Of a DNA stretch of 43,169 nt, positions 12,076 through 22,586 are shown in pieces. The stretch's first letter is position 1; every line of letters starts with the position of its first letter. The stretch is from Vreelandella lionensis (GTDB lineage: Bacteria > Pseudomonadota > Gammaproteobacteria > Pseudomonadales > Halomonadaceae), in assembly GCF_002087295.1 (NCBI RefSeq), contig NZ_MWVI01000003.1:1-43169 (forward strand), given 5' to 3'. A program made the position numbers and the translations under genes. The notes under the pieces were generated by a model. It was not told the origin of the DNA. It was given only the letters and a program-made list of their open reading frames with translations, and did no database searches.

Positions 12076-13460
12076 ATGGCACTAAACGAAGAAGCCCTAC
12101 AGGCATTAAAAAGTGAGCTGCTGAAAGAGCTTACCCAGGAAGCGCCGAATAAAACACAGCTGGCCGAACGGCTAGCGGAAATTCGATCAGCAGATATTGG
12201 CGATGTCTTAGAAGAGCTAATTGAGGAGGATGACGAACTTGACGCCGCGCTTGCCTTGCTGGCGATTCTCTCCGCCGAGCGGGCGGGCCAACGGGTTGGG
12301 CTACCTGCCGGGAGAAAGCCAGCTTGAGGTGGTCGGGAAGTCATCCGATACCCAAGTGCTCAAACTGCTGGAAGAGATGGGCTCCGATGAGCGGGCGGAC
12401 TTGTTCAACCTGCTAGGGGAAGATCGCCGTGAAGCGCTGTTGCGTCGTATGGCGCACCAAGAGCGAGAAGATTTAAAGCGCCTCGCCCGCTATGAGGAAG
12501 GTACGGCCGGCGCCATCATGACCTTCGACTATGTAGCCATAGCCAGTGGCATGGCGGTGTCGCAAGCTATGATGCGCGTGCGCCAAACCGCCCCTGATGC
12601 AGAAACGGTCTACCAGCTTTACGTGCTGGATAATGACGGCCAACTGATCGGTACCATGTCGCTGCGCCAACTGATGGTCGCGCGCCCTGGGGCGTTGGTG
12701 GATGACATCATGATCAAAGATGTCATCAAAACCCCTGTGGATAAAGCGCAGGAGGAGGTGGCGAGAATTGTGGCTCGGTACGACTTGCTGGCGCTGCCCG
12801 TGGTTGATGCCGATGGCCTTATGGTAGGCATCGTGACTCACGATGATGCCATGGATGTTGCTGAGTCAGAGGCCACCGAAGATATCCACAAAGGGATGTC
12901 CATCGGGCAGTTGGAAGATGGCGTTAGCCGGGTGCGGTTGTGGAGCCTTTATCGCAAGCGGGTGTTCTGGCTGGTGCTGTTAGTATTTGCCAACCTCTTT
13001 TCGGGAGCGGGCATTGCATATTTTGAGGACACTATTGCGGCACAGGTAGCGCTAGTGTTCTTTTTACCCTTACTGATTGGCAGCGGGGGTAACGCGGGTG
13101 CGCAGGCCGCCACGCTGATGGTGCGCGGCATGGCCACTGGCGATATCGGCGTGAAAGACTGGAGCAAGATGCTCGGGCGCGAGCTGTTTGTAGCTGGCTC
13201 ATTAGGGTTGACTATGGCGGTTGTCGGGGGCCCCCATCGGTATTTTTCGCGGAGGCGAAGCGGTGGCCATCATCGTCGCGCTGAGCATGGTCACCATCGT
13301 GCTGTTTGGCAGCATGATCGGCATGTGCTTACCGTTCGTACTGGAGCGTTTTAAGGTGGACCCCGCCACCGCCTCGGCGCCGCTGGTCACCACACTGATT
13401 GATGCTTCTGGGGTACTGATTTACTTCAGTATCGCCACGGCCATATTGTCAGGCGTTTAG
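12076..13460 (+). CDS. mgtE: Magnesium transporter MgtE (two frameshifts)
   Basis: Mg2+ channel of the inner membrane. In order: an N-terminal superhelical domain with SADIGDVLEELIEEDD and LLGEDRREALLRRM; two CBS domains (about residues 130-260, with the HDDAMDVAESEATEDIH end); then the pore domain with SGGNAGAQAATLMVRGMA and the ending DASGVLIYFSIATAIL. Two surplus Gs break it. One is in the GGG near 12293, restoring QRLGYLPGESQLEVV; one is in the GGGGG run near 13228, restoring VVGAPIGIFRGGEA. Restored length is about 460 aa. ATG 12076 follows AAGGA. Its stop lies 7 nt from the convergent CDF gene. Confidence 0.93.
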
Positions 13461-13467
13461 GAGAGGC

Positions 13468-14662
13468 TTAACGCATGGCGCTGCTGGCCGCGCGGGTAAT
13501 AAATAGTACTTCCACATGACCAAGCCACTCAATATCGCTAGCCAGCGCTTTTAGCTGGCTGGCCAAGCATTGAGGCGGTTGGTGAACCGCATCGCCAATA
13601 ATCAGCGATTACCGATACCTTATCTTCTAAGTAGTGGAGCTGTAGCTCGTTCAGCGTGCGCCATACCGGATGTTTGTACCAGCGCTCGTTCAGCGCCGCT
13701 TCCACTTCTGGACGCAGCGGCAGGCCGGGCAAGCGGCTGGGGTCGCCTTCGCCGGCGTCATCTTCCGGGTCGACGTGGAAGATCACGTCGGTCAATAAAG
13801 GAAATTCGTGACGCAGGCGACGGCTCACTTCGTTTCCGATTTCATGGGCTTCCGACACGGTGATCTTCGGTCCCACCACCACATGCAGGTCGACCATCAC
13901 CCAGCCTGCAGATTGGCGTGTGCGCAGATCGTGTACGCTATCCACCCCAGGTACGCTGCGGGCGACATCGTGCATCTGCTGCTGAATGTCTTCTGGAAGG
14001 GCAGTATCCACCAGTTCTCGGGCCGACTCCCACAGCAAATCCCAGCCCACTTTACCGACCAGCAGCCCTACGATGATAGCGGCCACGGCATCTAGCCAGC
14101 CTAAGCCAAACTGGGCACCCACCAAGGCGACCAGCACTACCGCTGTTGAAAGCGCATCGCTGCGCGAGTGCCAGGCATTGGCCTCCAGCAGTTTGGACTT
14201 CACCCGTTTAGCCACTCGCATGGTATAGCGGAAAATCCACTCTTTGCTGAGTAGCGCGAGCACGGTGATGCCAATGGCTATCATGCCGGGAGCGTTGACT
14301 TCGGCACCGCTAAACAGGCGATCCAGGCTCGACCAGGCGATGCCCCCGGCCACGAAGATCAGCACGCTGCCCAATAGCAGGGTCGTGAGAGTTTCGATTC
14401 GGCCGTGGCCGTAGTGGTGATCGTTATCTGGCTCCTGGCGGCCATAGTGGATGGCAGCCAGTACAAAACCATCGGTGACAAGATCAGAGAGCGAGTGAAT
14501 ACCATCGGCAATCAGCGCAGCAGAGCCGACAAAAAAACCGACGGCGACTTTGATTATGCTCAGCAAACCGTCCAGCCAAGCGCCGATATAGGTTACGCGC
14601 TTAGCCTCTTGGCTATCTAACTCGCGATTGGGAACCACTGGCGTTTCTACGGTCTGAGTCAT
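13468..14662 (-). CDS. Cation diffusion facilitator family efflux transporter (frameshifted near the 3' end)
   Basis: Proton-driven divalent metal exporter of the FieF type. Metal-site motifs HSLSD (TM2) and HSRSD (TM5) are present, as is the DHHYGHGRIE segment. The C-terminal cytoplasmic domain carries HDLRTRQSAGWVMVDLH. Start ATG is at 14662 (MTQTVETP). The first frame ends at 13538, but one surplus T at about 13601 (minus strand) restores VSVIADIGDAVH and about 45 more residues to a TAA at 13468. Restored length is about 397 aa. Metal specificity (Zn, Fe or Mn) cannot be read from sequence alone. Confidence 0.88.
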
Positions 14663-14690
14663 GAGGTACCTTGCAGGGACGCACACTTCT

Positions 14691-14704
14691 AATAGGCGCC
14701 TATT
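14691..14704. promoter_or_regulatory. 14-bp perfect palindrome upstream of the efflux gene
   Basis: AATAGGCGCCTATT lies 29 bp upstream of the efflux gene start, in the divergent intergenic region with uppP. Position and symmetry suit an operator for a dimeric repressor. No regulator is assigned. Confidence 0.4.
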
Positions 14705-14849
14705 GTAGCTTACCGTTGCATAAGCTCTATACCTTCTTATGAATTTGCGCGCTTCACCGGTGCGGACAATGAATGGCTGGATGTGTATCCTAAGCGCCGC
14801 TGCAGGTGCTTACACATCATTTAATGACGTAATACAGACAGGATGACCT

Positions 14850-15683
14850 ATGGATTGGCTCCAAGTGGTGGTATTGGCGGTGGTGCAAGGGCTCACTGAA
14901 TTCCTTCCTTTTTCTAGCTCTGCCCACCTCATTTTGGTGCCGGTGCTGACCACCTGGGAAGATCAAGGTCTTTGCTTCGATGTCGCCCTGCATTTGGGCA
15001 GTTTTAGCGCTGTCGTGATCTATTTTCGCCAGGAAATTTGGAAAATGGTTGTCAGCAGCCTAACCGCGGTGAAAGGAAAGGGTGTCGATGAAGACGCGCG
15101 GCTAGCTTTTTGGGTCACCATTGCCACGCTACCAGTATGTGTCGTCGGCTTTTTACTCCATGATCTTATTTCCGGCTATATGCGCTCCACTTTAATTATC
15201 GGCATTAGCCTGATTGCCTTCGGGCTACTGCTGGGCTATGCCGATTGGAAAATGCGCGGCACCCGCAGCGAGTATCAACTGACCCTAAAAGATGTACTGA
15301 TCATCGGCGGCGCTCAGGTGCTGGCGCTGATTCCAGGTACGTCGCGCTCGGGCATCAACATGACCGCTGCCCTGATGGTGGGTATGAACCGTGAAGGGGC
15401 GGCGCGCTTCTCGTGTTTACTTTAAAATCCGGTGATTGTTCTGGCGGGCGGGCTTGAGGCGGTGAAACTATTGAAAGCGCCTCACTTAATTGATGTACCC
15501 GCTATGCTAGTAGGGGCGCTGTTATCAGGAATCAGCGCATATGTATGTATTCATTACTTCTTAGTGGTAATTAAAAAGCTGGGGATGCAGCCGTTCGTGG
15601 CGTATCGGGTGCTGTTTGGTGCTTGGCTACTGTGGGTTTTTTCACTTTTAACCCGGCGCGTTTTATTTAAGGAAATTGGATGA
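14850..15683 (+). CDS. uppP: Undecaprenyl-diphosphatase UppP/BacA (in-frame stop)
   Basis: Integral membrane phosphatase that recycles undecaprenyl diphosphate for wall synthesis. The catalytic motifs QGLTEFLPFSSSAHL and PGTSRSG are intact. At 15423-15425 a TAA stands in frame after RFSCLL. The same frame goes on with NPVIVLAGG to a normal C-terminus, and relatives have an SIP-like segment there. This stop and the odd Cys before it suggest two or three local base errors. Restored length is 277 aa (E. coli 273). ATG 14850; the stop overlaps the apbE start as ATGA. Confidence 0.9.
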
Positions 15684-16800
15684 AGGTCTATCAAACCGCG
15701 CTTGGGCGTGTGGGAGTCGTGGCGCTGGTGGGCGTTTTGCTGGCGGGCTGTTCAGAAAATGATCGGCCGCTGGAGTCACCGGGGCGCTTTGAATGCGGTA
15801 TTTTTGGCACCTATTATCAAATTACTCTGGTCGACCCGCTGACGCATGGCGAAGCCAAAGCTTTGGAAGAGGGCATATTGGCCGAGATGGAAGACGTTGA
15901 CCAAGCGATGTCGACCTACCGTGACGATTCAGAACTAGTCGCCTTTAACGACGCGCCGCTCAACGAGTGGCAGCCGGTCTCTAACGAGCTGATCGAAGTG
16001 CTGGCGATAAGCCGCTCGGTGGCGGAAGCCAGCGAGGGGGCGTTTGATATCACCATTGGCGACGTAGTGAATTTATGGAGCTTTGGTCCTGAAGCGCGGC
16101 CAGAAGAGGTGCCCAGCGAGGCCGAGTTAAGCGAGCGCATGGCCACGATTGGGTTCGATGCAGTCGAGGTGGATACCCAGCGGACGCAGGCGCGGCGCCT
16201 CCGGGATGTATTTGCTGATCTTTCTGGGGTAGCCAAAGGCCCCGCGCTACCGACCGCGTTGCCGCCTACCTGGACCAGCAACAAATTGAAAACTATTTGG
16301 TCAATATTGGCGGTGGGCTGGTTGCCCGTGGCTACCGCGACATTGAAGCGCAAACACCCTGGCGCATTGGTATTGAAGTACCACAAAGCGGGGTACCGGA
16401 AGCGCAACATGTGATTGCGTTGGAGGGCATGTCGGTGGGTACCTCCGGTGATTACCGTAACTACTTTGAAGTCGACGGTGAGCGCTTTTCCCATCTTCTG
16501 GACCCGCGCACCGGCCGGCCCATTAAGCACCAGCTCGCCTCGGTCTCTGTGTTTCATCCCTCAAATGCCTGGGCAGATGCCTGGGCGACGGCGCTCACCG
16601 TAGTAGGCAGTGAAAAAGGTATGCAGCTCGCGGTAGAGAATAACCTGAATATTTTAATGCTAGTGAAAGATGGGGAGAGCTGGCGCAGCCTCGCCAGTCC
16701 GGCATTCGTCAACTATTTTGGTGAAGCGCTGGTGAATGAACTGGGAATTGAGCCTTGGGCGACGTCCACTGCGAATCGCCAAACGGAGACAGGTGAATAA
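15680..16800 (+). CDS. apbE: FAD:protein FMN transferase ApbE (lipoprotein, frameshifted)
   Basis: Mg2+-dependent enzyme that attaches FMN to Thr residues of periplasmic-side redox proteins such as Rnf and Nqr subunits. It has a lipoprotein signal with lipobox LAGC (Cys24). Family motifs include [39 protein letters not shown] and the C-terminal [23 protein letters not shown] (two adjoining motifs). The frame shifts near 16246; one missing base restores [21 protein letters not shown]. Restored length is about 373 aa. Coupled to uppP by a 4-nt overlap; glmU follows after 1 nt. Confidence 0.9.
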
Positions 16801-16801
16801 C

Positions 16802-18186
16802 ATGCACGACCTCGATATCGTCATTCTTGCGGCGGGTAAAGGCACACGAATGCGTTCACAGCTGCCCAAAGTGCTGCATACGCTGGCGGGCAAACCCATG
16901 GTGCAGCACGTGCTGGAAACGGCCAGCGGCCTGAACCCCAGCCGAACCCATGTGGTAATTGGCCATGGGGCGGAACAACTGCGAGAAGCGTTGATAGAGC
17001 ACGAGGTGTCGTTTGCGCTGCAGGAAGAGCAGAAGGGCACCGGCCATGCAGTAGCACAAGCCCAGGCGCAGTTAGGTAGCGGCATCGTATTGGTGCTGTA
17101 CGGCGACGTCCCTCTCATTCGTCGCGATACGCTGGCCAACTTGCTGGCCCATGTCGATGAACAGCATATGGGCCTGTTGACCGTCACGTTAGATGACCCT
17201 AGCGGCTACGGCCGTATTGTGCGTGACAGTGATGGTCAGGCCGTGGCGATTGTTAGCAGAAGGATGCCAACGACGAGCAGTTAGCGATTACTGAGTGCAA
17301 CACTGGCATTATGGCCATGACCAGTGCTCAACTGAAGGGCTGGCTGCCCCAGCTTTCCGCAGAAAACGCCCAGGGCGAGTGATACCTGACCGATGTGATC
17401 GCCATGGCGGCCAGTGAAGGCGTCAAGGTAGCAACGGCGCAGCCCCATAACGCCACTGAAGTGGAAGGGGTTAATAACCGCTTGCAAATGGCCCGCTTAG
17501 AGCGCGCTTACCAGCAGCAGATAGCTGAAACATTGATGGCGCAAGGTGTTGCCTTGGCCGACCCAACAAGAATTGATGTACGCGGTAAGCTTACCTGTGG
17601 CCATGATGTATTCATCGATGTGGGCTGCGTATTTGAAGGCAATGTAGAGCTTGGCGAAGGAGTGCGGGTAGGCCCTTACTGTGTCATCAAAAACAGCACC
17701 ATCGGCGCAGAGAGCGAAATTAACAGCCATAGTGTTATCGACACGACAGTGGCGGCAGGCCTCAACCAAATTGGACCCTTTGCACGGCTTCGCCCCGGTA
17801 CGCGCTTAGCCGTGAAAGCCAAAGTGGGCAACTTTGTGGAAACCAAAAATGCTGACGTTGGTGAAGGCAGCAAGATTAACCACTTAAGCTACGTCGGCGA
17901 TGCTCGCCATGGCCGCGATGTCCACGTTGGCGCAGGCACTATTACCTGTAATTACGATGGCGCTAACAAGCACCATACCGAGATTGGTGATAATGCCTTT
18001 ATCGGCTCTAACACGGCGTTGGTAGCGCCCGTCTCGGTTGGTAAAGGGGCCACTGTCGGGGCGGGGTCAACGATTGCTAAAGACGTCACCGATTACGCCT
18101 TAGCCGTCTATCGTAGCCGCCAGTTAGAAAAAGTTGATTGGCCACGCCATAGTAAAGTTAAAAAGCCTAGTGCTAAGAATCATTAA
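16802..18186 (+). CDS. glmU: Bifunctional GlmU: GlcN-1-P acetyltransferase / GlcNAc-1-P uridylyltransferase (frameshift and in-frame stop)
   Basis: Makes UDP-GlcNAc for peptidoglycan and LPS. The N-terminal uridylyltransferase shows [18 protein letters not shown] and [10 protein letters not shown]; the C-terminal left-handed beta-helix acetyltransferase shows the hexapeptide repeats and [15 protein letters not shown]. Two lesions: a missing G near 17258 (GTTAGCAG for GTTGAGCAG, restoring [19 protein letters not shown]), and TGA at 17380-17382 where an aromatic residue, probably Trp TGG, is expected in GEWYLTD. Restored length is about 461 aa (E. coli 456). The chosen start ATG 16802 gives [14 protein letters not shown]. 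Confidence 0.93.
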
Positions 18187-18259
18187 AAAGCCGTATTCAT
18201 CTATCAGCGCCGCCGTTTTACCGTTGCGCGGACTGGTTAAGTAGCTTAGGAGAAGAACT

Positions 18260-20088
18260 ATGTGTTGGCATCGTCGCGGCGGTTGCGCAGCGTAATGTGC
18301 AGGGGATTTTGCTGGAAGGGCTTAAGCGCTTGGAATATCGCGGTTATGACTCCTCTGGCATGACGGTGCTTAACGATGGAACGCTCACGCGGCGCCGTGC
18401 TTTGGGGAAAGTGGCTGCGTTGGAAGCGCAGCTAGAGACCGCGGCGCTAACGGGTAGCTGCGGAATTGCCCATACCCGCTGGGCGACCCATGGAAAACCC
18501 TCCGAAGCTAACGCTCACCCACACCACAGCAGCGACAACGTTGCCGTAGTGCATAACGGCATTATCGAAAACTACGAAAAGATTAAAGAGACCCTGCAAG
18601 CCAGAGGCTATGCCATTACGTCAGAAACCGATACTGAAGTGATCGCCCACTTACTGGCTGAAAAACTGGCGGCTGGGCTTACGCTGTTTGATGCTACTCA
18701 AGAGATTGTCAGTGGTTTAGGAGGGGCCTATGCCCTTGGCGTCATGAGCGCTGCTGAACCCGGCGTTGTGGTAGGTGCACGCCAGGGCAGCCCGCTTGTG
18801 GTAGGCGTAGGTATTGATGAGACATTTTTAGCTTCCGACCCGCTGGCGCTGCTGCAGGTAACCGACCGCTTTATCTACCTGGAAGAGGGGGATTTGGTCG
18901 AGCTGCGGGAGCATGGCGATATCCGTATTGTCGATCGCAAAGGAAACAGGGTAGAGCGGCCCATCCATACCTTTGAGCATGGCGATGGCGCGGCCAGTAA
19001 AGGCGAGTACCGCCACTACATGCTCAAAGAGATCTTTGAGCAGCCTAAGGTGATCGAGGCGGCACTAGAGGGGCGGCTTAGTGCCAGCAGCGTGTTGGTA
19101 GAGAGCTTTGGGCCAGATGCCCAGGCGCTGTTTCAGAAAACACGCCAAGTGCACATCATCGCCTGCGGCACCAGCTACCATGCGGGCTTGGTGGCACGCT
19201 ACTGGCTGGAGCGCTACGCCGGGGTACCGGTGCAGGTAGAGGTCGCCTCCGAGTACCGCTATCGCCACCCGGTCGTACCGGAAGGGACGCTGTTTGTGAC
19301 GCTCTCCCAATCGGGGGAAACCGCCGACACCCTAGCGGCGCTACGCTTTGCACAAACGCTGAACTATGTTGGCTCGCTGGCTATTTGTAACGTACCTGGC
19401 AGCTCGCTGGTGCGCGAGTCGGATATGTCGCTAATGACCCGGGCAGGCCCCGAAATTGGCGTGGCCTCGACGAAAGCGTTTACCACTCAGCTTATTGCGC
19501 TGATGCTGCTCACGCTGGCTGTGAGCAAAGCCAAAGGACAGGCCGATTATCCAGATATCGTCGCCGCACTGCGTACGCTTCCTGATGTATGCCAACGTGT
19601 GTTGGCGCTAGACAGCCAAATCGAAACGCTTTCCCAGGCGTTTGCCGAAAAAAATCATGCGCTCTTTTTGGGCCGTGGTGCCCACTATCCAATTGCCCTT
19701 GAAGGCGCGCTGAAGTTAAAAGAAATCTCCTACATTCATGCCGAAGCGTATCCTGCCGGGGAGCTAAAGCACGGCCCGCTGGCATTGGGTGGATAGCGAG
19801 ATGCCGGTTATTTCAGTTGCCCCGAATGATGATCTGCTCGAAAAACTGAAATCCAACCTCCAAGAAGTCCGCGCCCGCGGCGGCCAGCTATTTGTATTTG
19901 CCGACAAGGAGGTCGGCATTAGCCCCGAAGATGACATCCGCGTTCTGGAGCTGCCCTATGTGCATGAAGCACTGGCACCGTTGCTCTATACTCTGCCGCT
20001 GCAGCTATTGAGCTACCATGTTGCGGTATTAAAAGGCACTGATGTGGATCAACCGCGTAATCTTGCAAAGAGTGTGACCGTCGAATAA
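18260..20088 (+). CDS. glmS: Glutamine-fructose-6-phosphate aminotransferase GlmS (two frameshifts)
   Basis: Forms glucosamine-6-phosphate from fructose-6-P and glutamine. The N-terminal glutaminase domain should start [12 protein letters not shown] with catalytic Cys2. A surplus T at about 18266 hides this start, because ATGTGTTGGC should read ATGTGTGGC. Two SIS sugar-isomerase domains follow ([37 protein letters not shown]). A surplus G near 19787 breaks the frame before [13 protein letters not shown], and the C-terminus ends [11 protein letters not shown]. Restored length is about 608 aa (E. coli 609). GGAGAAGA precedes ATG 18260. Confidence 0.94.
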
Positions 20089-20135
20089 GTGCCGTGTCAC
20101 AATTAATAACAGTTAGTCAGCATAAAGCGCTTTAC

Positions 20136-20160
20136 AAGATGCGGCAAAAGGCCGCATCTT
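20136..20160 (+). terminator. Hairpin after glmS, likely terminator
   Basis: Perfect 10-bp stem AAGATGCGGC / GCCGCATCTT with an AAAAG loop, 48 nt after the glmS stop. The stem ends in TT but lacks a longer U-tract, so termination is probable rather than certain. Confidence 0.6.
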
Positions 20161-20244
20161 ATGCGCAATCGCTGCGTTGCAGCACATAGTTAGTGTGCTT
20201 ATTATCGTGGCGGTACTCTCTAACCCTGCCAGGATCACGCTGCT

Positions 20245-21712
20245 ATGAAACCACCTAACGCCCTTTCAACTCGGCATCCAGCCTGCCGTGTTGCTTGGTT
20301 GTTGACCGCGCTCTGCCTTTTTGCTTTTCCTTCGCTCTCCTATGCTGCTGCCGGCCCATTAGATCTCACTGCCTCTCTTGCCGGTATTGCCTCTGTGACC
20401 ATTTTCATTCTTGCCTATGCCTTGGTAATGAGTGAAGAAATTATCCACATGCGTAAATCCAAACCTGTTCTGGTGGCCGCTGGCCTTATCTGGGCAATTG
20501 TGGCGTGGGTTTATGTTCAAGCGGGTATGCCCCACGAGGCGGAAAGTGCCTTCAAGGAAACCCTACTGGAGTACACCGAGCTTCTGTTATTCCTGCTGGT
20601 GGCGATGACCTATATCAATGCCATGGAAGAGCGGCGTATTTTTGATGCCTTGCGGGCTTGGTTGGTACGTAAAGGCTTTAGCTACCGCAGCCTGTTCTGG
20701 ATTACCGGCTGTCTGGCGTTTGGTATTTCCTCGATTGCCAATAACATGACCACCGCCATGTTGATGTGTGCGGTCGTACTGAAGGTGGCAGAAGGGGATA
20801 ACAAGTTTATTTGTCTTTGCTGCATTAACGTCGTCGTGGCGTCTAACGCAGGCGGTGCGTTTAGCCCGTTTGGTGATATCACCACGCTGATGGTGTGGCA
20901 GGCAGGGCAAGTGCCCTTTGAAGGCTTCTTCGCGTTATTAATCCCCGCGATAGTAAACTTCATGGTGCCTGCGGTGATCATGAACTTCTTCCTGGTTAAC
21001 CGTCAGCCAGCTGCGCTCACTGAGAACGTGTGGATGAAGCGTGGCGCTAAACGGATCATTGTGCTGTTTTTAATTACCGTAGCCATTTCGGTATTGTGCC
21101 ACTCGATTCTTTACCTACCGCCCGCCATGGGCATGATGTTTGGCCTGGGCTTACTGCAGTTTTTTGGCTACTACCTACGCCGCAGCCTGCCCCGCTCTCT
21201 GGAGCGCAAGCGTGAACGCTACTCTCGCCGTGGCGATTGGCAAAAGCTGGAGCAACTGGGTAGCGTGGTGCCGTTTGATATTTTCAGCAAAATTGCCCGC
21301 TCCGAGTGGGATACGCTGCTGTTCTTTCTACGGCGTGGTGATGTGTGTGGGTGGCCTTGGGTTTATGGGCTACCTGAGCCTGCTCTCCGAGACACTCTAC
21401 GGCGGCTGGGACCCGGTATGGGCCGACGTGGTTTTGGGCTTGATTTCAGCGGTGGTGGATAACATTCCGGTAATGTTTGCGGTGCTCTCCATGGCGCCGG
21501 ATATGTCGGAAGGTAACTGGCTGCTGATTACACTCACCGCTGGCGTGGGTGGTAGCCTGCTATCTATGGGATCGGCAGCGGGTGTTGCGCTGATGGGCCA
21601 AGCTCGTGGCATCTATACCTTTGCGGTTCCTCTGCGTTGGGCTCCGGCCATTTTGTTGGGCTACGCGGCCAGTATTGGGGCTCATTTGTTGGTAAATGCG
21701 GGCATGTTCTAA
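20245..21712 (+). CDS. nhaD: Na+/H+ antiporter NhaD (frameshifted)
   Basis: Sodium/proton antiporter of the NhaD family, typical of marine and halophilic bacteria, used for Na+ export at high pH or salinity. It is polytopic, with a signal-like N-terminus ending SLSYAAAG. Conserved segments include FGISSIANNMTTAMLMCAV, VVASNAGGAFSPFGDITTLMVW and SAVVDNIPVMFAVL. The frame breaks near 21330; a surplus C in TTTCTACGG restores LLFFYGVVMCVGGLGFMGYL. Restored length is about 488 aa. It stands alone between the glmS hairpin and a bidirectional terminator. Confidence 0.92.
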
Positions 21713-21765
21713 CCTGCACCGGTGAGTCCTTTCCTGCTTAGCACTCTATTGCTGGGCAGGCAAAC

Positions 21766-21799
21766 AAAGCGCCCCTTATCTCAAGATAAGGGGCGCTTT
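21766..21799. terminator. Bidirectional terminator between nhaD and the CBS gene
   Basis: A 16-bp perfect inverted repeat AAAGCGCCCCTTATCT / AGATAAGGGGCGCTTT has a 2-nt centre and is flanked by A and T on both sides. It separates two convergent genes. Confidence 0.9.
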
Positions 21800-21849
21800 G
21801 GTTAATAAGCGTGGTAAAGCCAACTCGTTACCTTAAGCGTAAAAAAAGC

Positions 21850-22467
21850 TTATAAATCGTGTCCGGTAATGACCTGGCAAATGTCCGCGAAGCTGCGCGC
21901 CATGGGAACCACCGTGGCGGGAAGTTGCGTATTCAGGCGGCTACCCATCACCGTTTGAATATCGGTGGCAGAGATAATGCCGCGCACGCTCAGTTCCTGA
22001 TTTGGCTTACGTTCGGTAATTAACAGGTGCTGCTCGGTAAAGCTTTCCATTGATAACACGAGATCTTCAATGGTGAGCGATGCCAGCTGCGCCAGCGGCA
22101 TGGCGCTGAGTTTTTCCCAGGGCGTCATGATCATCGCGGCGGTGACTTCCGAACGCCCAAGATTGCGCTGCTGCATCGCCAAATTGATGCGCCGAGTGCC
22201 AATCACCTCTTTGGCGGTGAGCACGCAAAGGCAGTGAGCCTGCTTGTCCATGAAAAACAGCAGACGAACACCGCCGTGACGCATTTTAAGGTGGGCGTCA
22301 TCAATCGGAGTGTCTCCGGCAATAGACTGCGGCATGACCTGGGTAAAATCGGTCAGTACTGGCATTGCCGGGTCGTCCGGGGTGAGCTGCTTGGGTGCCG
22401 GAGTGGTGAGTAGCGGGGTAGCACCGAATTGAACAAGCGGCTTATGAGAATGCAGTGTTTGGTTCAT
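21850..22467 (-). CDS. CBS-pair domain protein
   Basis: 205 aa, soluble. About 60 N-terminal residues precede a pair of CBS domains (about 60-130 and 140-200, with ITATDI-like SATDIQTV near the end), which usually sense adenosine ligands. No catalytic or membrane domain is attached, so its target is unknown. The chosen start ATG 22467 (MNQTLHSHKP) has GGAGG 9 nt upstream; an upstream start would overlap this site. It lies downstream of the histidine kinase in the same direction, with about 120 bp between and a PmrA-like repeat at 22546-22562. Confidence 0.8.
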   Translation of the reverse strand: MNQTLHSHKPLVQFGATPLLTTPAPKQLTPDDPAMPVLTDFTQVMPQSIAGDTPIDDAHLKMRHGGVRLLFFMDKQAHCLCVLTAKEVIGTRRINLAMQQRNLGRSEVTAAMIMTPWEKLSAMPLAQLASLTIEDLVLSMESFTEQHLLITERKPNQELSVRGIISATDIQTVMGSRLNTQLPATVVPMARSFADICQVITGHDL

Positions 22468-22545
22468 CGAGGGGTACCTCCGTGGTGTGAAGAAGCAGGT
22501 CATTAACAACGTGCCCGCTCTGTACCTTCACACTTGCACGGAATT

Positions 22546-22562
22546 CTTATCACAATCTTAAG
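22546..22562. promoter_or_regulatory. PmrA/QseB-like direct repeat upstream of the CBS gene
   Basis: CTTATC-N5-CTTAAG, two hexamers one helical turn apart, 79 bp upstream of the CBS gene start and beyond the 3' end of the two-component operon. It resembles the known PmrA box (YTTAAK-N5-YTTAAK) with two mismatches in one half. Confidence 0.4.
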
Positions 22563-22586
22563 AGTCCGCCGGTGTTACATTTTTTC

